Source: Paenibacillus harenae DSM 16969 (GTDB lineage: Bacteria > Bacillota > Bacilli > Paenibacillales > Paenibacillaceae). Taken from it: a stretch of 64,000 nucleotides of DNA. The notes under the pieces were generated by a model, which was not told the DNA's origin, ran no database searches, and saw only the letters and a program-made list of their open reading frames with translations. Of this stretch, positions 23,658 to 31,821 are shown in pieces. The position numbers and the translations under genes were made by a program. Every line of letters starts with the position of its first letter. The first letter of the stretch is position 1. The DNA lies in assembly GCF_000422465.1 (NCBI RefSeq), contig NZ_KE383844.1, positions 124,001 to 188,000 of the forward strand, read 5' to 3'.

Positions 23658-25241
23658 TTACTTCATTCCTTTTTCATCGTAGTAGGCATATGCCTGCTCT
23701 TTTACGTACGCCAGGACATCATTTACGCCCGCCGCTTCCAACTGCTTGCGGTACGTCTCGATCGCTTTATCTACGTCCGGCACCAAACCCATCATCAGCG
23801 GCAGGCCATACTGCTGGATGACGGCGTTCACGGCCGCTTGCTGCGATTTGACCGGGGCGTAATCCAACAAGACCGGCGCGAAAATGTTCGGCTTGCTCTC
23901 CGACTTGAACTCCTGAAGCAGCGCGTCAAATCCAGACCAGCCGGATGCCTGCTTCACGCGCTCCATCGATTCGAGGCGGAATCCCCACGATGCGATGCCA
24001 TAAGGAACGAAATTCTTCGTATCTTTAAGATTAGCCGGAGGGGTTACGATATACTTTCCGTCCTCCGCGATTGAATAGTGCTTGCCTTCAATGCCATAGC
24101 TAAGCAAATCGTAATATTTCGGATCGTTGCGCAGCTTGTCGAGCACCATCAAGGAGCGCTCCGGGTTCGCGGCGTTTTTCGGAATCGCCATCGCGTTGTT
24201 GACGGACAGGTTCGGCATCACATAGTTATGAAAGCGGGTGAACGGGAAGTAGCCAAGCTTAATCTCCGGATTGTTCTTTTCCATATCGACGATGTATCCG
24301 CCGGCGCCCGGAGCATTGCGCCAGTACACGGCCCCGGTTCCTACCTTGATCGCATCGCCCGCCTCGACCTGGGAAGACAACGTATCGGAGTTCCAGAATC
24401 CCTTATCGGCCCAAGTTTTCATCCGCTTCACCCACGCTTCGAACTCCGGCGTGAACGGATAGGCGATAATATCACGCGGGTTGTCGTAAGAAGAAGCTGC
24501 GATCACGCCGCTGTCGCCGCCGATCTGCTGATAATCGTTGTACGCTTTGAACAGGGTGAAAACTTCGTTGTAAGCCTTGCCGTTGATCGGCGTAACGTTT
24601 TTCGCTTTCTTGACGCCATCGAGATACGCCTCGATCGAATCCAAATCCTTTATTTCCGGCAGCCCTAACTCATTCCTCCAGTCTTCGCGGTAGACAAGAC
24701 CGTCCGGCGTATATTCCGGATACGTCGCCGGTACGGCGAGAATATTACCCTTGACCGTCGCCTCGTCCCAGTCCTGCTTCGGCACGTTCTTCCACGTCTC
24801 CGGTGCATATGTGGGAAGCAGGTCGCCCAGCGGCAGGAACGCCCCCTGATTCGCAAATTTGTAATAATCAGACCAGGTGGACGCGAAGATCATATCGATC
24901 TTTTCGCCGGATGCCAGAAGAAGGTTGTATTTCGTTTGCCAGTCCGTCCACGTTGTGAAGTTTAGCTTCACCGTCGTATTCAGATCCTTCTCAAGCATCT
25001 TGTTCAATTCCGCCATGACTTCTTTTTGATCTTTATTCGCGTCTCCAAGCAAGTACCAAACCAGTTCCACCTTCTTTGACGTATCGAGTTTGCCTTCGCT
25101 TCCTTCTGCGGAATCTGAGCTCGTAGTCGTCGGACTTTCTTCTAGCGGCTCGTTCGAACTCTTCGCGCAGCCTGACAGCAGCGCTGCCACCATTAAAATT
25201 GCAACGAACCACGAGAAGTACTTCATTTTGTCTTGTCTCAC
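23658..25241 (-). CDS. Extracellular solute-binding lipoprotein of a sugar ABC transporter
   Basis: 527 residues from GTG 25241 (AGGAGGAG eight bases upstream). The signal peptide ends in lipobox LLSGC; a Ser/Thr/Glu-rich linker (NEPLEESPTTTSSDSAEGSEG) leads into the family-1 binding domain. Typical elements are VELVWYLLGDANKDQKEVMAEL, LLASGEKIDMIFASTWSDYYKFANQGAFLPL and AMAIPKNAANPERSLMVLDKL. Large size and domain order match LplA/YtcQ-type receptors of oligosaccharide transporters in Paenibacillus and Bacillus. It sits outside the membrane and delivers ligand to the two permeases encoded just upstream. Confidence 0.93.
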   Translation of the reverse strand: MRQDKMKYFSWFVAILMVAALLSGCAKSSNEPLEESPTTTSSDSAEGSEGKLDTSKKVELVWYLLGDANKDQKEVMAELNKMLEKDLNTTVKLNFTTWTDWQTKYNLLLASGEKIDMIFASTWSDYYKFANQGAFLPLGDLLPTYAPETWKNVPKQDWDEATVKGNILAVPATYPEYTPDGLVYREDWRNELGLPEIKDLDSIEAYLDGVKKAKNVTPINGKAYNEVFTLFKAYNDYQQIGGDSGVIAASSYDNPRDIIAYPFTPEFEAWVKRMKTWADKGFWNSDTLSSQVEAGDAIKVGTGAVYWRNAPGAGGYIVDMEKNNPEIKLGYFPFTRFHNYVMPNLSVNNAMAIPKNAANPERSLMVLDKLRNDPKYYDLLSYGIEGKHYSIAEDGKYIVTPPANLKDTKNFVPYGIASWGFRLESMERVKQASGWSGFDALLQEFKSESKPNIFAPVLLDYAPVKSQQAAVNAVIQQYGLPLMMGLVPDVDKAIETYRKQLEAAGVNDVLAYVKEQAYAYYDEKGMK

Positions 25242-25297
25242 CTATCTGACTCCTCCTTTGTAATGACGAAACGATATATGTTAGCCGGAAACCGGTG

Positions 25298-26185
25298 CTA
25301 ACCTTTCACCGCGCCGATCGTAAGTCCTTTTACGAAGAACCGCTGCACGAACGGATACAATAGAATGATCGGTCCAGTTGCGATGACCGCGACGGCCATC
25401 TTCAACGTCTCGGCCGGCGGCCGGAAATCCGGCGACAGGTTGCCCGCAACATTCGTGTTCAGCACGGCCGCGCTCGCAAGAATTTTGTACAATAAGAACT
25501 GCAGCGGGTATTTGCTTTCCGTCGTGACGAACAAGTTCGCCAGAAACCAATCGTTCCAATAACCAAGCGCCATAAACAGCCCGATTGTAGCGAGCCCCGG
25601 TGTCGACAAGGGCAGGATTAATTTCCAATAAATCGTGAAGTCTGCCGCACCGTCGATCTTGGCGGATTCCGTAATCGCATCCGGTATCGACTTCATGAAA
25701 TTTTTCATCAAAATGATATTCCAGGCGCTCAAGAGCGGCGGAAGAAGCAGCGCCATATAACTGTCCTTCATATTCAGCTGGTTCACGATAAGGATGTACC
25801 AAGGAATTAATCCCCCGCTGAAGAGCGTTGTGAAGTAAATAAAGAATGCAAGCGAATTGCGGTATTTAAAATCATTCCGCGACAGCACGTAACCGGCCAT
25901 CGAGGTCAAGAACAGCCCCAGCGCCGTGCCGCCGAGCGTCAAGAAGATGGTCACCCGATACGCGGATACGATTTGCCCGGTATTGCTGAATGCCGCAGTA
26001 TAAGCATCCAACGAAAATTGGTTCGGAATGAACTTAAATCCTTCGGCGATAATCTCCTTCTCCGGCGTAACGGAGCCGGATACAATCAACAGGAACGGAA
26101 GTAAACAAAGCAGCGTTAAGATCGTTATAATCGTGTAGCCGATGACGTTGAAAACAATCGTCGCTTTTTCCGTTTTTATTTTCAC
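25298..26185 (-). CDS. Carbohydrate ABC transporter permease (LplC/YtcP type)
   Basis: 295 residues from GTG 26185 (TAGGGGG eight bases upstream). Six membrane helices are visible, the first being VIGYTIITILTLLCLLPFLLIVSG. The EAA loop that docks the ATPase is in DAITESAKIDGAADFTIYWKLILPLSTPG, with the conserved EsAkIDGA core. The C-terminus LYPFVQRFFVKGLTIGAVKG is diagnostic of this subfamily. It forms the channel with the product of the preceding gene. No ATPase gene is in the operon; a shared MsmX-like ATPase elsewhere is expected. Confidence 0.95.
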   Translation of the reverse strand: MKIKTEKATIVFNVIGYTIITILTLLCLLPFLLIVSGSVTPEKEIIAEGFKFIPNQFSLDAYTAAFSNTGQIVSAYRVTIFLTLGGTALGLFLTSMAGYVLSRNDFKYRNSLAFFIYFTTLFSGGLIPWYILIVNQLNMKDSYMALLLPPLLSAWNIILMKNFMKSIPDAITESAKIDGAADFTIYWKLILPLSTPGLATIGLFMALGYWNDWFLANLFVTTESKYPLQFLLYKILASAAVLNTNVAGNLSPDFRPPAETLKMAVAVIATGPIILLYPFVQRFFVKGLTIGAVKG

Positions 26186-26197
26186 AGCTGTTTCCCC

Positions 26198-27112
26198 CTA
26201 GAACAACGCATAGTCTTCGCGGACTTTTTTGATGATGTAATTGACCGTCAAAACGAGTACGAAGCCGAATAACGATTGATACAGTCCAGCAGCCGTTCCC
26301 ATGCCGATGTCGAAGTTCACGGCGAGAGAGCGATAGACGTACGTATCGATAATGTCCGTCGCCTCGAACAGCATGCCGTTATTTCCGACGATCTGATAAA
26401 ACAAATCAAACTGGCCTTTCAAAATGCCGCCCAAGCTGAGAAGAATGAGCAGGATGAACGTCGGGACGAGCATCGGCACGATGATGTAGCGCACGCGCTG
26501 GAAGATGTTCGCACCGTCGATCTTCGCCGCTTCGTGGTATTCGTCGCTGATTCCCATGATGGCCGCCAAGTAAATAACCGTCCCATAACCTAAACCTTTC
26601 CACACGGCGAAGAACGTAATGATGTATTTCCACGGCTCGGTATGGAGGTAAAAATCGTATTCGGGAAGTCCAAGCTGTGCCAATACCGTATTTACGACTC
26701 CGTTGTTCGAATTGAAAAGATTGAAGACGAACGCGCCTACCAGGACGAACGATACGAAAAACGGAAGGAACATGACGGACTGCGTCGTTTTGCGGAACCA
26801 CTTACCCGGAAGCTCGCTCAAGAGGATCGCGCACACGAGCTGGAGGGCGTTCCCGATTAAGATAAACGCAAGGTTATACAGCACTGTATTTTTCGTCAAA
26901 TTCCAGAGCGCGCCGGATTTAAAAAGAAATTCGAAGTTTTTCATTCCGATGAACTCGCTTCCAAATAACCCGCCATCGAAGCTAAACCGGGTGAAGGCGT
27001 AATAGACCCCTACCATCGGGAAATAAGAGAATACGATGAAAAACAGAAGGACCGGAGCGATCATAAGAAACATCGCTTTATTGCGGTTCAGCTCTCGAAA
27101 GAAGCTTCCCAA
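26198..27112 (-). CDS. Carbohydrate ABC transporter permease (LplB/YteP type)
   Basis: 304 residues if started at TTG 27112, which has AAGGGGTG at good distance. The in-frame ATG at 27154 has no ribosome site and would place the LacI-type operator inside the coding region, so I prefer the shorter form. Six helices follow, beginning AMFLMIAPVLLFFIVFSYFPMVGVYYAF. The EAA loop reads DEYHEAAKIDGANIFQRVRYIIVPML. It pairs with the downstream permease and the binding protein. First gene behind the operator at 27133-27146, 45 bases after lacI. Confidence 0.92.
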   Translation of the reverse strand: MGSFFRELNRNKAMFLMIAPVLLFFIVFSYFPMVGVYYAFTRFSFDGGLFGSEFIGMKNFEFLFKSGALWNLTKNTVLYNLAFILIGNALQLVCAILLSELPGKWFRKTTQSVMFLPFFVSFVLVGAFVFNLFNSNNGVVNTVLAQLGLPEYDFYLHTEPWKYIITFFAVWKGLGYGTVIYLAAIMGISDEYHEAAKIDGANIFQRVRYIIVPMLVPTFILLILLSLGGILKGQFDLFYQIVGNNGMLFEATDIIDTYVYRSLAVNFDIGMGTAAGLYQSLFGFVLVLTVNYIIKKVREDYALF

Positions 27113-27132
27113 GGAAAACACACCCCTTTTAT

Positions 27133-27146
27133 TGTAATCGATTACA
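27133..27146. promoter_or_regulatory. LacI-family operator, perfect palindrome
   Basis: TGTAATCGATTACA is a 14-base perfect inverted repeat with the central CG typical of LacI/GalR operators. It lies between lacI and the first permease, just upstream of the ribosome site. Confidence 0.8.
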
Positions 27147-27199
27147 TTTTGCATTAAAGAAAAGGGAACTTTGGCCCTTTGCTTCGTCCCGCGTTGCCT

Positions 27200-28216
27200 T
27201 TATTGCTTTCTGCTGAATGACGATGATTCACGGATCAGCAGCTTCGACTCCACACAGAAGACGCGTTGGTCATGATAGACGTCCTCGTTCATCCGATCGA
27301 TCAATTTCTCGGCAAGCAGCGCACCCATCGTATATTTCGGCTGCTCGACCGTGCTTAGTCTCGGCGTCACATATTTGGTAATCCGAATGTTGTCGACGCC
27401 GACGACGGCGAGCTGCTCGGGAATGCTTATCGAAAGCTCCTTACACGCCAGGTACACACCGAGTGCCATCTCGTCGTTTGCCGCAAAGATGGCAGTGAAC
27501 GACGCCTTCTTGCCGAGCAGGCGGAGGAACGCCTGGTACCCGCCGTCTTCGTTAAAGTCTCCGTTCTCGATTAAGTCCGGGATGAACGGCAGATTCGCTC
27601 CGCGCAGCGCCTTCATGTACCCTTCCAACCGCTCGTAGCTGTCGATCGCGTCCGCGTATCCGCTTAAGAACGCGATCCGTTCATGCCCTTGTTCGATCAA
27701 GTGGCTCACTACGTCTATTGCAATCTTCACGTTGTCCGTATGAATGCAAGGAATGTCGGAATGCTCGATCAGCCGGCCGACAACGGCAACATTGAATCCA
27801 TCCTCGACTAACGCAACGAGTTCTTGATTGCTCAGAAAAGGCGTGACGAAGATCATTCCGTCAACCGTCCGGTTCTGCAGCAATGAGACGTAGCCGGCTT
27901 CCTTCTCTTTTTGATTTTGCGCGTCGCAGATAATGACGTTGTAATGCAAGGAATTCGCCATGTTTTCGATTCCCTTGATGATCTCGGCGTAGTAAGAAAC
28001 TTCAATATCGGACACGACGACACCGATCGTCATTGACCGCTTGGAACGAAGGTTCTTGGCTGCCGCATTCGGCGTGTAATTCAACTCTTCAATCACTTGC
28101 ATGACGCGGGATTTGGTCTTCCCGCTTACAAGATTGCTTCCATTCAGCACTCTGGACACAGTGGCGACGGACACGCCCGCCCTGTTCGCAACATCGATGA
28201 TTCGACTGTCGTTCAT
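27200..28216 (-). CDS. LacI family transcriptional regulator
   Basis: 338 residues. The N-terminal helix-turn-helix and hinge read IDVANRAGVSVATVSRVLNG and then TPNAAAKNLRSKRSMTIGVVVSD, the canonical LacI pattern with the hinge helix near residues 48-58. The rest is the periplasmic-binding-like effector domain (FVTPFLSNQELVAL, RIAFLSGYADAIDSYERLEGYMKAL, AIFAANDEMALGVYLA, VVGVDNIRITKYVTPRLSTVEQP). It should repress the operon downstream until a sugar binds. Two operator-like sites at 28267-28280 and 28357-28370 indicate autoregulation. Confidence 0.95.
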   Translation of the reverse strand: MNDSRIIDVANRAGVSVATVSRVLNGSNLVSGKTKSRVMQVIEELNYTPNAAAKNLRSKRSMTIGVVVSDIEVSYYAEIIKGIENMANSLHYNVIICDAQNQKEKEAGYVSLLQNRTVDGMIFVTPFLSNQELVALVEDGFNVAVVGRLIEHSDIPCIHTDNVKIAIDVVSHLIEQGHERIAFLSGYADAIDSYERLEGYMKALRGANLPFIPDLIENGDFNEDGGYQAFLRLLGKKASFTAIFAANDEMALGVYLACKELSISIPEQLAVVGVDNIRITKYVTPRLSTVEQPKYTMGALLAEKLIDRMNEDVYHDQRVFCVESKLLIRESSSFSRKQ

Positions 28217-28266
28217 AGCACCACTTTCTTTTATCTTGTATTGGATGTTTAGATAATAACACGAAA

Positions 28267-28280
28267 TGATATCGATTACA
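28267..28280. promoter_or_regulatory. LacI-type operator upstream of lacI (proximal)
   Basis: TGATATCGATTACA differs at two positions from the site at 27133-27146 and keeps the ATCGAT core. It lies 51 bases before the lacI start codon. Confidence 0.7.
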
Positions 28281-28356
28281 ATTCATAATTTACTCGATAG
28301 TTCCAAAAACGGCTGTTTCGCTTATAACCCCAACTAAAATTGATGTATTATTTTTT

Positions 28357-28370
28357 TGAAATCGATATCA
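28357..28370. promoter_or_regulatory. LacI-type operator upstream of lacI (distal)
   Basis: TGAAATCGATATCA has the same TG-n2-ATCGAT-n2-CA pattern. It is centred 90 bases from the proximal site, a spacing that could allow looping. Confidence 0.65.
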
Positions 28371-28452
28371 TTTTGTTTGTCCCAATCCGGATTTACAGGT
28401 CGCGAACTCTTCGCCATTTGTAAAGGAATTGTAATCTTATTTTAATCCGGTC

Positions 28453-28561
28453 ATAAACCGGGTTTCAGCTTCCTTTAAGGTACGGGGCCTATACTGAAGT
28501 CCAACAACTCCCTTTCCTATATAGCTTGACTTTGGCCCGCAGCTTTGCGGGTTATTTTTTT
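28453..28561 (+). ncRNA. Possible small RNA with its own terminator
   Basis: A promoter-like pair TTGTAA (28418-28423), 17 bases, TTTAAT (28441-28446) is followed about 90 bases later by an intrinsic terminator (CCCGC/GCGGG, 28536-28551, then TTATTTTTTT). No ORF with a ribosome site lies between. Inside is a small stem CCGGT/ACCGG. No known RNA family is recognised; the promoter is weak, so this stays tentative. Confidence 0.35.
28536..28561 (+). terminator. Intrinsic terminator in the non-coding island
   Basis: CCCGC (28536-28540), loop, GCGGG (28547-28551) and TTATTTTTTT. It is a clear rightward terminator although no protein gene ends before it. Confidence 0.75.
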
Positions 28562-28725
28562 GTAAGCGCTCGAAACAAGCAGAACCGCCTATCGGCGTCC
28601 TTGTCAAAAGGCGCAACGGTTTCGCGATGTAATAGAAGACCATTTATAAGCGTTAAACTTAAAATTGAACAAAGCCGCCTCTCGGAAGCCCTTGAATAGA
28701 TGAGATAAGGCGAACGAAAGCCAGC

Positions 28726-28911
28726 TTAGTTTAACTTTTTGAAACTAAAAAATCGTACATCTCCTAAATGAGGTAGTTAATTTCAAATTTCGAACTTAAC
28801 AACGGAAGTCGAAGGTGCAAATGGCGGAATGAGAGATATAGTTTCAATTCTCGAGACTAAACGGCTGCGAAATCGAATGTCATCGAAATTAATTTCAGTT
28901 TCTGACACTAA
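28726..28911. repeat. Array of four 23-base imperfect palindromes
   Basis: Units begin at 28726, 28777, 28838 and 28889 and follow the pattern TTA(G/A)TTTCAA..TTCGAAACTAA. Each is an imperfect inverted repeat. Spacings are 51, 61 and 51 bases, so inter-unit segments are 28, 38 and 28 bases. A weaker fifth unit may lie near 28653. Identity between units is roughly 65-75 percent, which is too low for CRISPR. Confidence 0.75.
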
Positions 28912-28930
28912 CTTTACGTCGTTACTTGCC

Positions 28931-29040
28931 ACTTACCCAAGAAAGTCTTCTTACAAGCGAGAGTTACTTAATTACTTACCCAAGAAAGTCTTCTCACAAG
29001 CGAGAGTTACTTATTACTTAAACAAGGAAGTCTTCTTGCA
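28931..29040. repeat. Tandem 42/43-base repeat, two full copies and one degenerate copy
   Basis: Copy 1 (28931-28973) and copy 2 (28974-29015) share ACTTACCCAAGAAAGTCTTC followed by (T/C)(A)CAAGCGAGAGTTACTT and differ at only two or three places. A third copy from 29016 keeps ACTTA-n-CAAG-AAGTCTTCTT-n-CAA and then decays. The array abuts the phosphotransferase stop. Confidence 0.85.
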
Positions 29041-29076
29041 AACAATAGCTTGGCTGGTCAGTGTCTTCCTATCCGC

Positions 29077-29988
29077 TTAACGGGACAGCTCGTCAAAAAT
29101 CCGGTTGACGAACCGCTTATGCCGTTCCCTCATCCTCTTCTCGGTTTCAGCGTCCAAACCCCACTCGGACAGCTTGGAAGCAGGCCGCAATGCCGCGCAG
29201 AGCTCCCAATAAGGAAGATTGGCGTAATCCAAAGCCGTCATCCTGGACATATACCGACGCCTGAAGGTAGTCATCGCGTCCTCTCCGAAAGCGAACAGAA
29301 TTTCCAATCCGGCATTTGCAAAATCCGCCAACGGATCACCGAGAGCCGCATCCTCCCAGTCGATGACGGCCGCTAACCGGCCGTCCTTCCACAAGATATT
29401 CCCCGGCCAATAATCCCCATGCAGCAGTCCGATTCGATTCACGCGCGGCAACGGCCACACCCGCTCCAGCGAATCCCTGATCCGTCCCTCATCCAGCGAT
29501 TTGTCCAGGCGAACCGGTCTTCTCGCAACTAGCCCGGCATAGATTTCATCCTGCTTGGGAAGAAATTGCAGCTGATAGGCATCGATGTCTACCTGGTGAA
29601 TACCGGCCAGATGGTCGGCTAACTGCATGCTGCAGCCTTCCGGATCCGAAGGGGCAAAGTCCTCCCGGCCTTCAATGAACGCAATTACCACGTAAGGCGA
29701 AGGCAGAATGCCTCCGGATTCGTCCGCAGCATACGGTTCCGGAACAGGCAAGCCTGCGGCATGAAGCCGCTTCAGAAGATGAAACTCATCCGCCGCGACA
29801 TGCGGATTTCGTGCGAGATCCGCAGCGCCGTGGCGGCGCACGATTAATTTTTTCAGCTGACCGTCCGGTTTCTCTATTTCCAGTCCCGTTACCTGTGCCG
29901 AAACCCCGCCTTCCAGCTCCCAGATGCGCAGCAGTCTGGATCCGGGAACGACCTTGCCGGCAATCTGCTCATAAGCCTCCCTCGTCAT
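29077..29988 (-). CDS. Aminoglycoside phosphotransferase (APH) family protein
   Basis: 303 residues of the APH/choline-kinase fold. The N-lobe (about 1-100) contains VRRHGAADLARNPHVAADEFHLL with the nucleotide lysine region replaced by Arg-rich sequence. The catalytic loop is GLLHGDYWPGNILW (H-G-D-x-x-x-x-N, about residue 193-206) and the metal loop is AVIDWEDAALGDPLAD (D-x-x). Such proteins phosphorylate aminoglycosides, sugars or amino alcohols; nothing here implies drug resistance. Its start overlaps the DUF402 stop (ATGA), giving a coupled pair. Confidence 0.88.
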   Translation of the reverse strand: MTREAYEQIAGKVVPGSRLLRIWELEGGVSAQVTGLEIEKPDGQLKKLIVRRHGAADLARNPHVAADEFHLLKRLHAAGLPVPEPYAADESGGILPSPYVVIAFIEGREDFAPSDPEGCSMQLADHLAGIHQVDIDAYQLQFLPKQDEIYAGLVARRPVRLDKSLDEGRIRDSLERVWPLPRVNRIGLLHGDYWPGNILWKDGRLAAVIDWEDAALGDPLADFANAGLEILFAFGEDAMTTFRRRYMSRMTALDYANLPYWELCAALRPASKLSEWGLDAETEKRMRERHKRFVNRIFDELSR

Positions 29989-30494
29989 GGTTTATTCACC
30001 CGCAAACCGTTCAGAGCCTCTTCATTAAAAGGAAATTCAGCTCTTCGTACTTTCTCTTTCAGACGGGTTAAGGCGGCAACGGCATTCTCCATAAGCTCGG
30101 GAGGGTACCGATACTTTATGCTGTTCGATTCGAACTCTTCCTCGTCGACGACCTTCCAATCCTCGTTGCGTCCTTTCAACAAATCCAGGTCCAAATCTAC
30201 GAAAGTGATGTCACGATTGTTCATGACAGACGGCATGGCTACATTACAATAATAGGAAGCAGCCTGGCCATGCTCTATTTCTATAGCGACCGTACACCAT
30301 TCTTTTAGAAAGAAAAATTCAAGAGAGGTGTTATTAATCGTAAACACTTTATTCTTCGTATGGTGAACGAGCTGCCGGCCCGGTTTACAGAGAACCGCGA
30401 CATAGTCGTCTGTCTGCTCCAGCAATTCGCCTTCCCATTCATAATGGCTGTGATCGGGATATTTTAACGCTCTCAACTTGATCCGGTTCTCCAC
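29985..30494 (-). CDS. DUF402 domain protein
   Basis: 169 residues. Family features are the N-terminal KLRALKYPDHSHYEWEGELLEQTDDYVAVLCKPGR, ..WCTVAIEIEHGQAASYYCNVAMPSV and the acidic FVDLDLDLL, which supplies the metal-binding aspartates and is followed by VDEEEFE. Characterised relatives (FAU-1-like or nucleoside tri/diphosphatases of this fold) act on nucleotides or RNA 5' ends. Cytosolic. It is coupled by a four-base overlap to the phosphotransferase gene. Precise function uncertain. Confidence 0.85.
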   Translation of the reverse strand: MENRIKLRALKYPDHSHYEWEGELLEQTDDYVAVLCKPGRQLVHHTKNKVFTINNTSLEFFFLKEWCTVAIEIEHGQAASYYCNVAMPSVMNNRDITFVDLDLDLLKGRNEDWKVVDEEEFESNSIKYRYPPELMENAVAALTRLKEKVRRAEFPFNEEALNGLRVNKP

Positions 30495-30525
30495 CCTGTA
30501 TCCTCCTAACTGAGTTCATCCTTCT

Positions 30526-31089
30526 TCATTCCGGGCTGCGATGAACCAGCTTCTCATATTTACTGAATTCCCCCATCGCATTGGAGACTGAACCTATGTA
30601 TTCATAACCGCAGCTCCGGTAAAAATCGTTCAGCTTCGCGTTATTCGCGATACAATCAAGCCGAATGCGGTCCTTCCCGGCAAAATGAATACCGGAAGCG
30701 GCCCAGCGAACAATGGCCTCGCCCAGCTTTTTGCCCGAAGCCTCGCGGTTAATGTTCAGACGATGCAGGTAGACGGAGGATTCATGCCCTTCATCTCCCC
30801 ATAGCTCCCGGTCCCAAGCGCTCGCTTCCTGCATCAGCATGACCATGCCGGCCAATACGCTGCCTTGTATGAATATGTAAACTTCGCCCCGTTTGACGGC
30901 CTCCGGCGTCCGATGGGAATCCTCGCCGCGCAGCAAGCCGTTCCACTGCGTGGATCCTTTGCTCTGTAACCATTCCGCCGTGCGGACAAGCAGCTGCAGG
31001 ACGGCAGGCGTATCTTCTTCATTCGCTTGGAAAATTTTAACATCCGGTTGGATAATCCCTATAGAATTCGTTCGAGTGTAGGATGACAT
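30526..31089 (-). CDS. GNAT family N-acetyltransferase
   Basis: 187 residues. The GNAT core begins around VKIFQANEEDTPAVLQLLVRTAEWL. Motif A for acetyl-CoA is ASGKKLGEAIVRWAA (a variant of Q/R-x-x-G-x-G/A), preceded by the strand SVYLHRLNINRE. RLDCIANNAKLNDFYRSCGYEYIG is the typical motif B with the Asn and Tyr general-acid region. Acceptor substrate unknown. A TGTTGTATAATACA site matching the one before the MarR gene lies about 93 bases upstream of its start. Confidence 0.87.
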   Translation of the reverse strand: MSSYTRTNSIGIIQPDVKIFQANEEDTPAVLQLLVRTAEWLQSKGSTQWNGLLRGEDSHRTPEAVKRGEVYIFIQGSVLAGMVMLMQEASAWDRELWGDEGHESSVYLHRLNINREASGKKLGEAIVRWAASGIHFAGKDRIRLDCIANNAKLNDFYRSCGYEYIGSVSNAMGEFSKYEKLVHRSPE

Positions 31090-31181
31090 GCTGCTTGACC
31101 TCCATATCGATATTAGCTCCTAATAGTATACCTTTTTCTCCGCAGTCCGGCGAGAAGAGGTAATTATATTCTTAATACAAC

Positions 31182-31195
31182 TGTTGTATAATACA
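31182..31195. promoter_or_regulatory. Candidate MarR site upstream of the GNAT gene
   Basis: TGTTGTATAATACA differs by one base from the site before the MarR gene (32626-32639) and lies in a larger imperfect palindrome (TACAACTGTTGTA). Confidence 0.5.
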
Positions 31196-31216
31196 CTCAT
31201 TTTGCAAAAAAATAAG

Positions 31217-31807
31217 TTATTTCTCGATGACTATATAGTAATGTTCGAATAATTGCTTATTGCTTGAGATTACAGTAAAACCGATATTCTTTACTATTTC
31301 CAATAGATATTCATCCCCCAAACGTTTATCTAATGGTGGACCAAATTTTCCTTTCGACGTTGGATCGAACTCGGAAATTAACACACGCGTATTCTTTTGG
31401 GGGATGTTTTCATAGATATTTTTCAATAATTTGGTTGGTGAATCCGTATGGTGCAGGATATCGGTCAGCATAATAATATGGAATGGACTTAGCCCTGTTA
31501 AATCTGTTTTTTCAGCGTCACCTATCAATACTCGAATCTGAAAGTTTAATAGGGAAACATACTTCACCAGATACTCAATTGCCTCCCGCGATTTCTCAAG
31601 TACGGTTATCCTCCCCGTGTCCCCAACCGCTTCCGCATACCGTATGGTAAATACCCCGGGACCTGGTCCTATGTCTAATACCGAATGGCCCGGTTTCATT
31701 TGAACGATATCAATCCATTCGTCTGCAAGCGGCAGCCGATGCAATTGTCGTTTTTTCACTTCTTCCCAACCTAAATGAGATAAGTTTTTATCAAAGGGTA
31801 ATGTCAT
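31217..31807 (-). CDS. Class I SAM-dependent methyltransferase
   Basis: 196 residues. SAM-binding motif I is SVLDIGPGPGVFTIRYAEAV (about residue 42-61), motif II ITVLEKSREAIEYL and motif IV HIIMLTDILHHTDSP. No substrate domain beyond the Rossmann core. AAGGAGGTG precedes ATG 31807, 14 bases after the stop of the small membrane protein, so it is the third gene of the MarR operon. The C-terminal LFEHYYIVIEK is a typical last strand. Substrate could be a small molecule or quinone precursor. Confidence 0.9.
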   Translation of the reverse strand: MTLPFDKNLSHLGWEEVKKRQLHRLPLADEWIDIVQMKPGHSVLDIGPGPGVFTIRYAEAVGDTGRITVLEKSREAIEYLVKYVSLLNFQIRVLIGDAEKTDLTGLSPFHIIMLTDILHHTDSPTKLLKNIYENIPQKNTRVLISEFDPTSKGKFGPPLDKRLGDEYLLEIVKNIGFTVISSNKQLFEHYYIVIEK

Positions 31808-31821
31808 CTTTTTTCACCTCC

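Noticed and set aside
23580..24668. Two long + strand ORFs
   Set aside because: Antisense to the binding-protein gene, which has signal peptide and family motifs; no ribosome sites.
28726..29040. CRISPR array
   Set aside because: Repeat units are only about 70 percent alike, spacers are 28/38/28 bases, and no cas gene is near; the tandem units at 28931 have no spacers at all.
28829..29080. 83-residue + strand ORF inside the repeats
   Set aside because: It spans both repeat types, so its translation just repeats; no ribosome site and unusual composition.
29077..29988. Aminoglycoside resistance gene
   Set aside because: APH-fold proteins of this kind are widespread and mostly not resistance enzymes; no specific resistance subgroup motif is seen.
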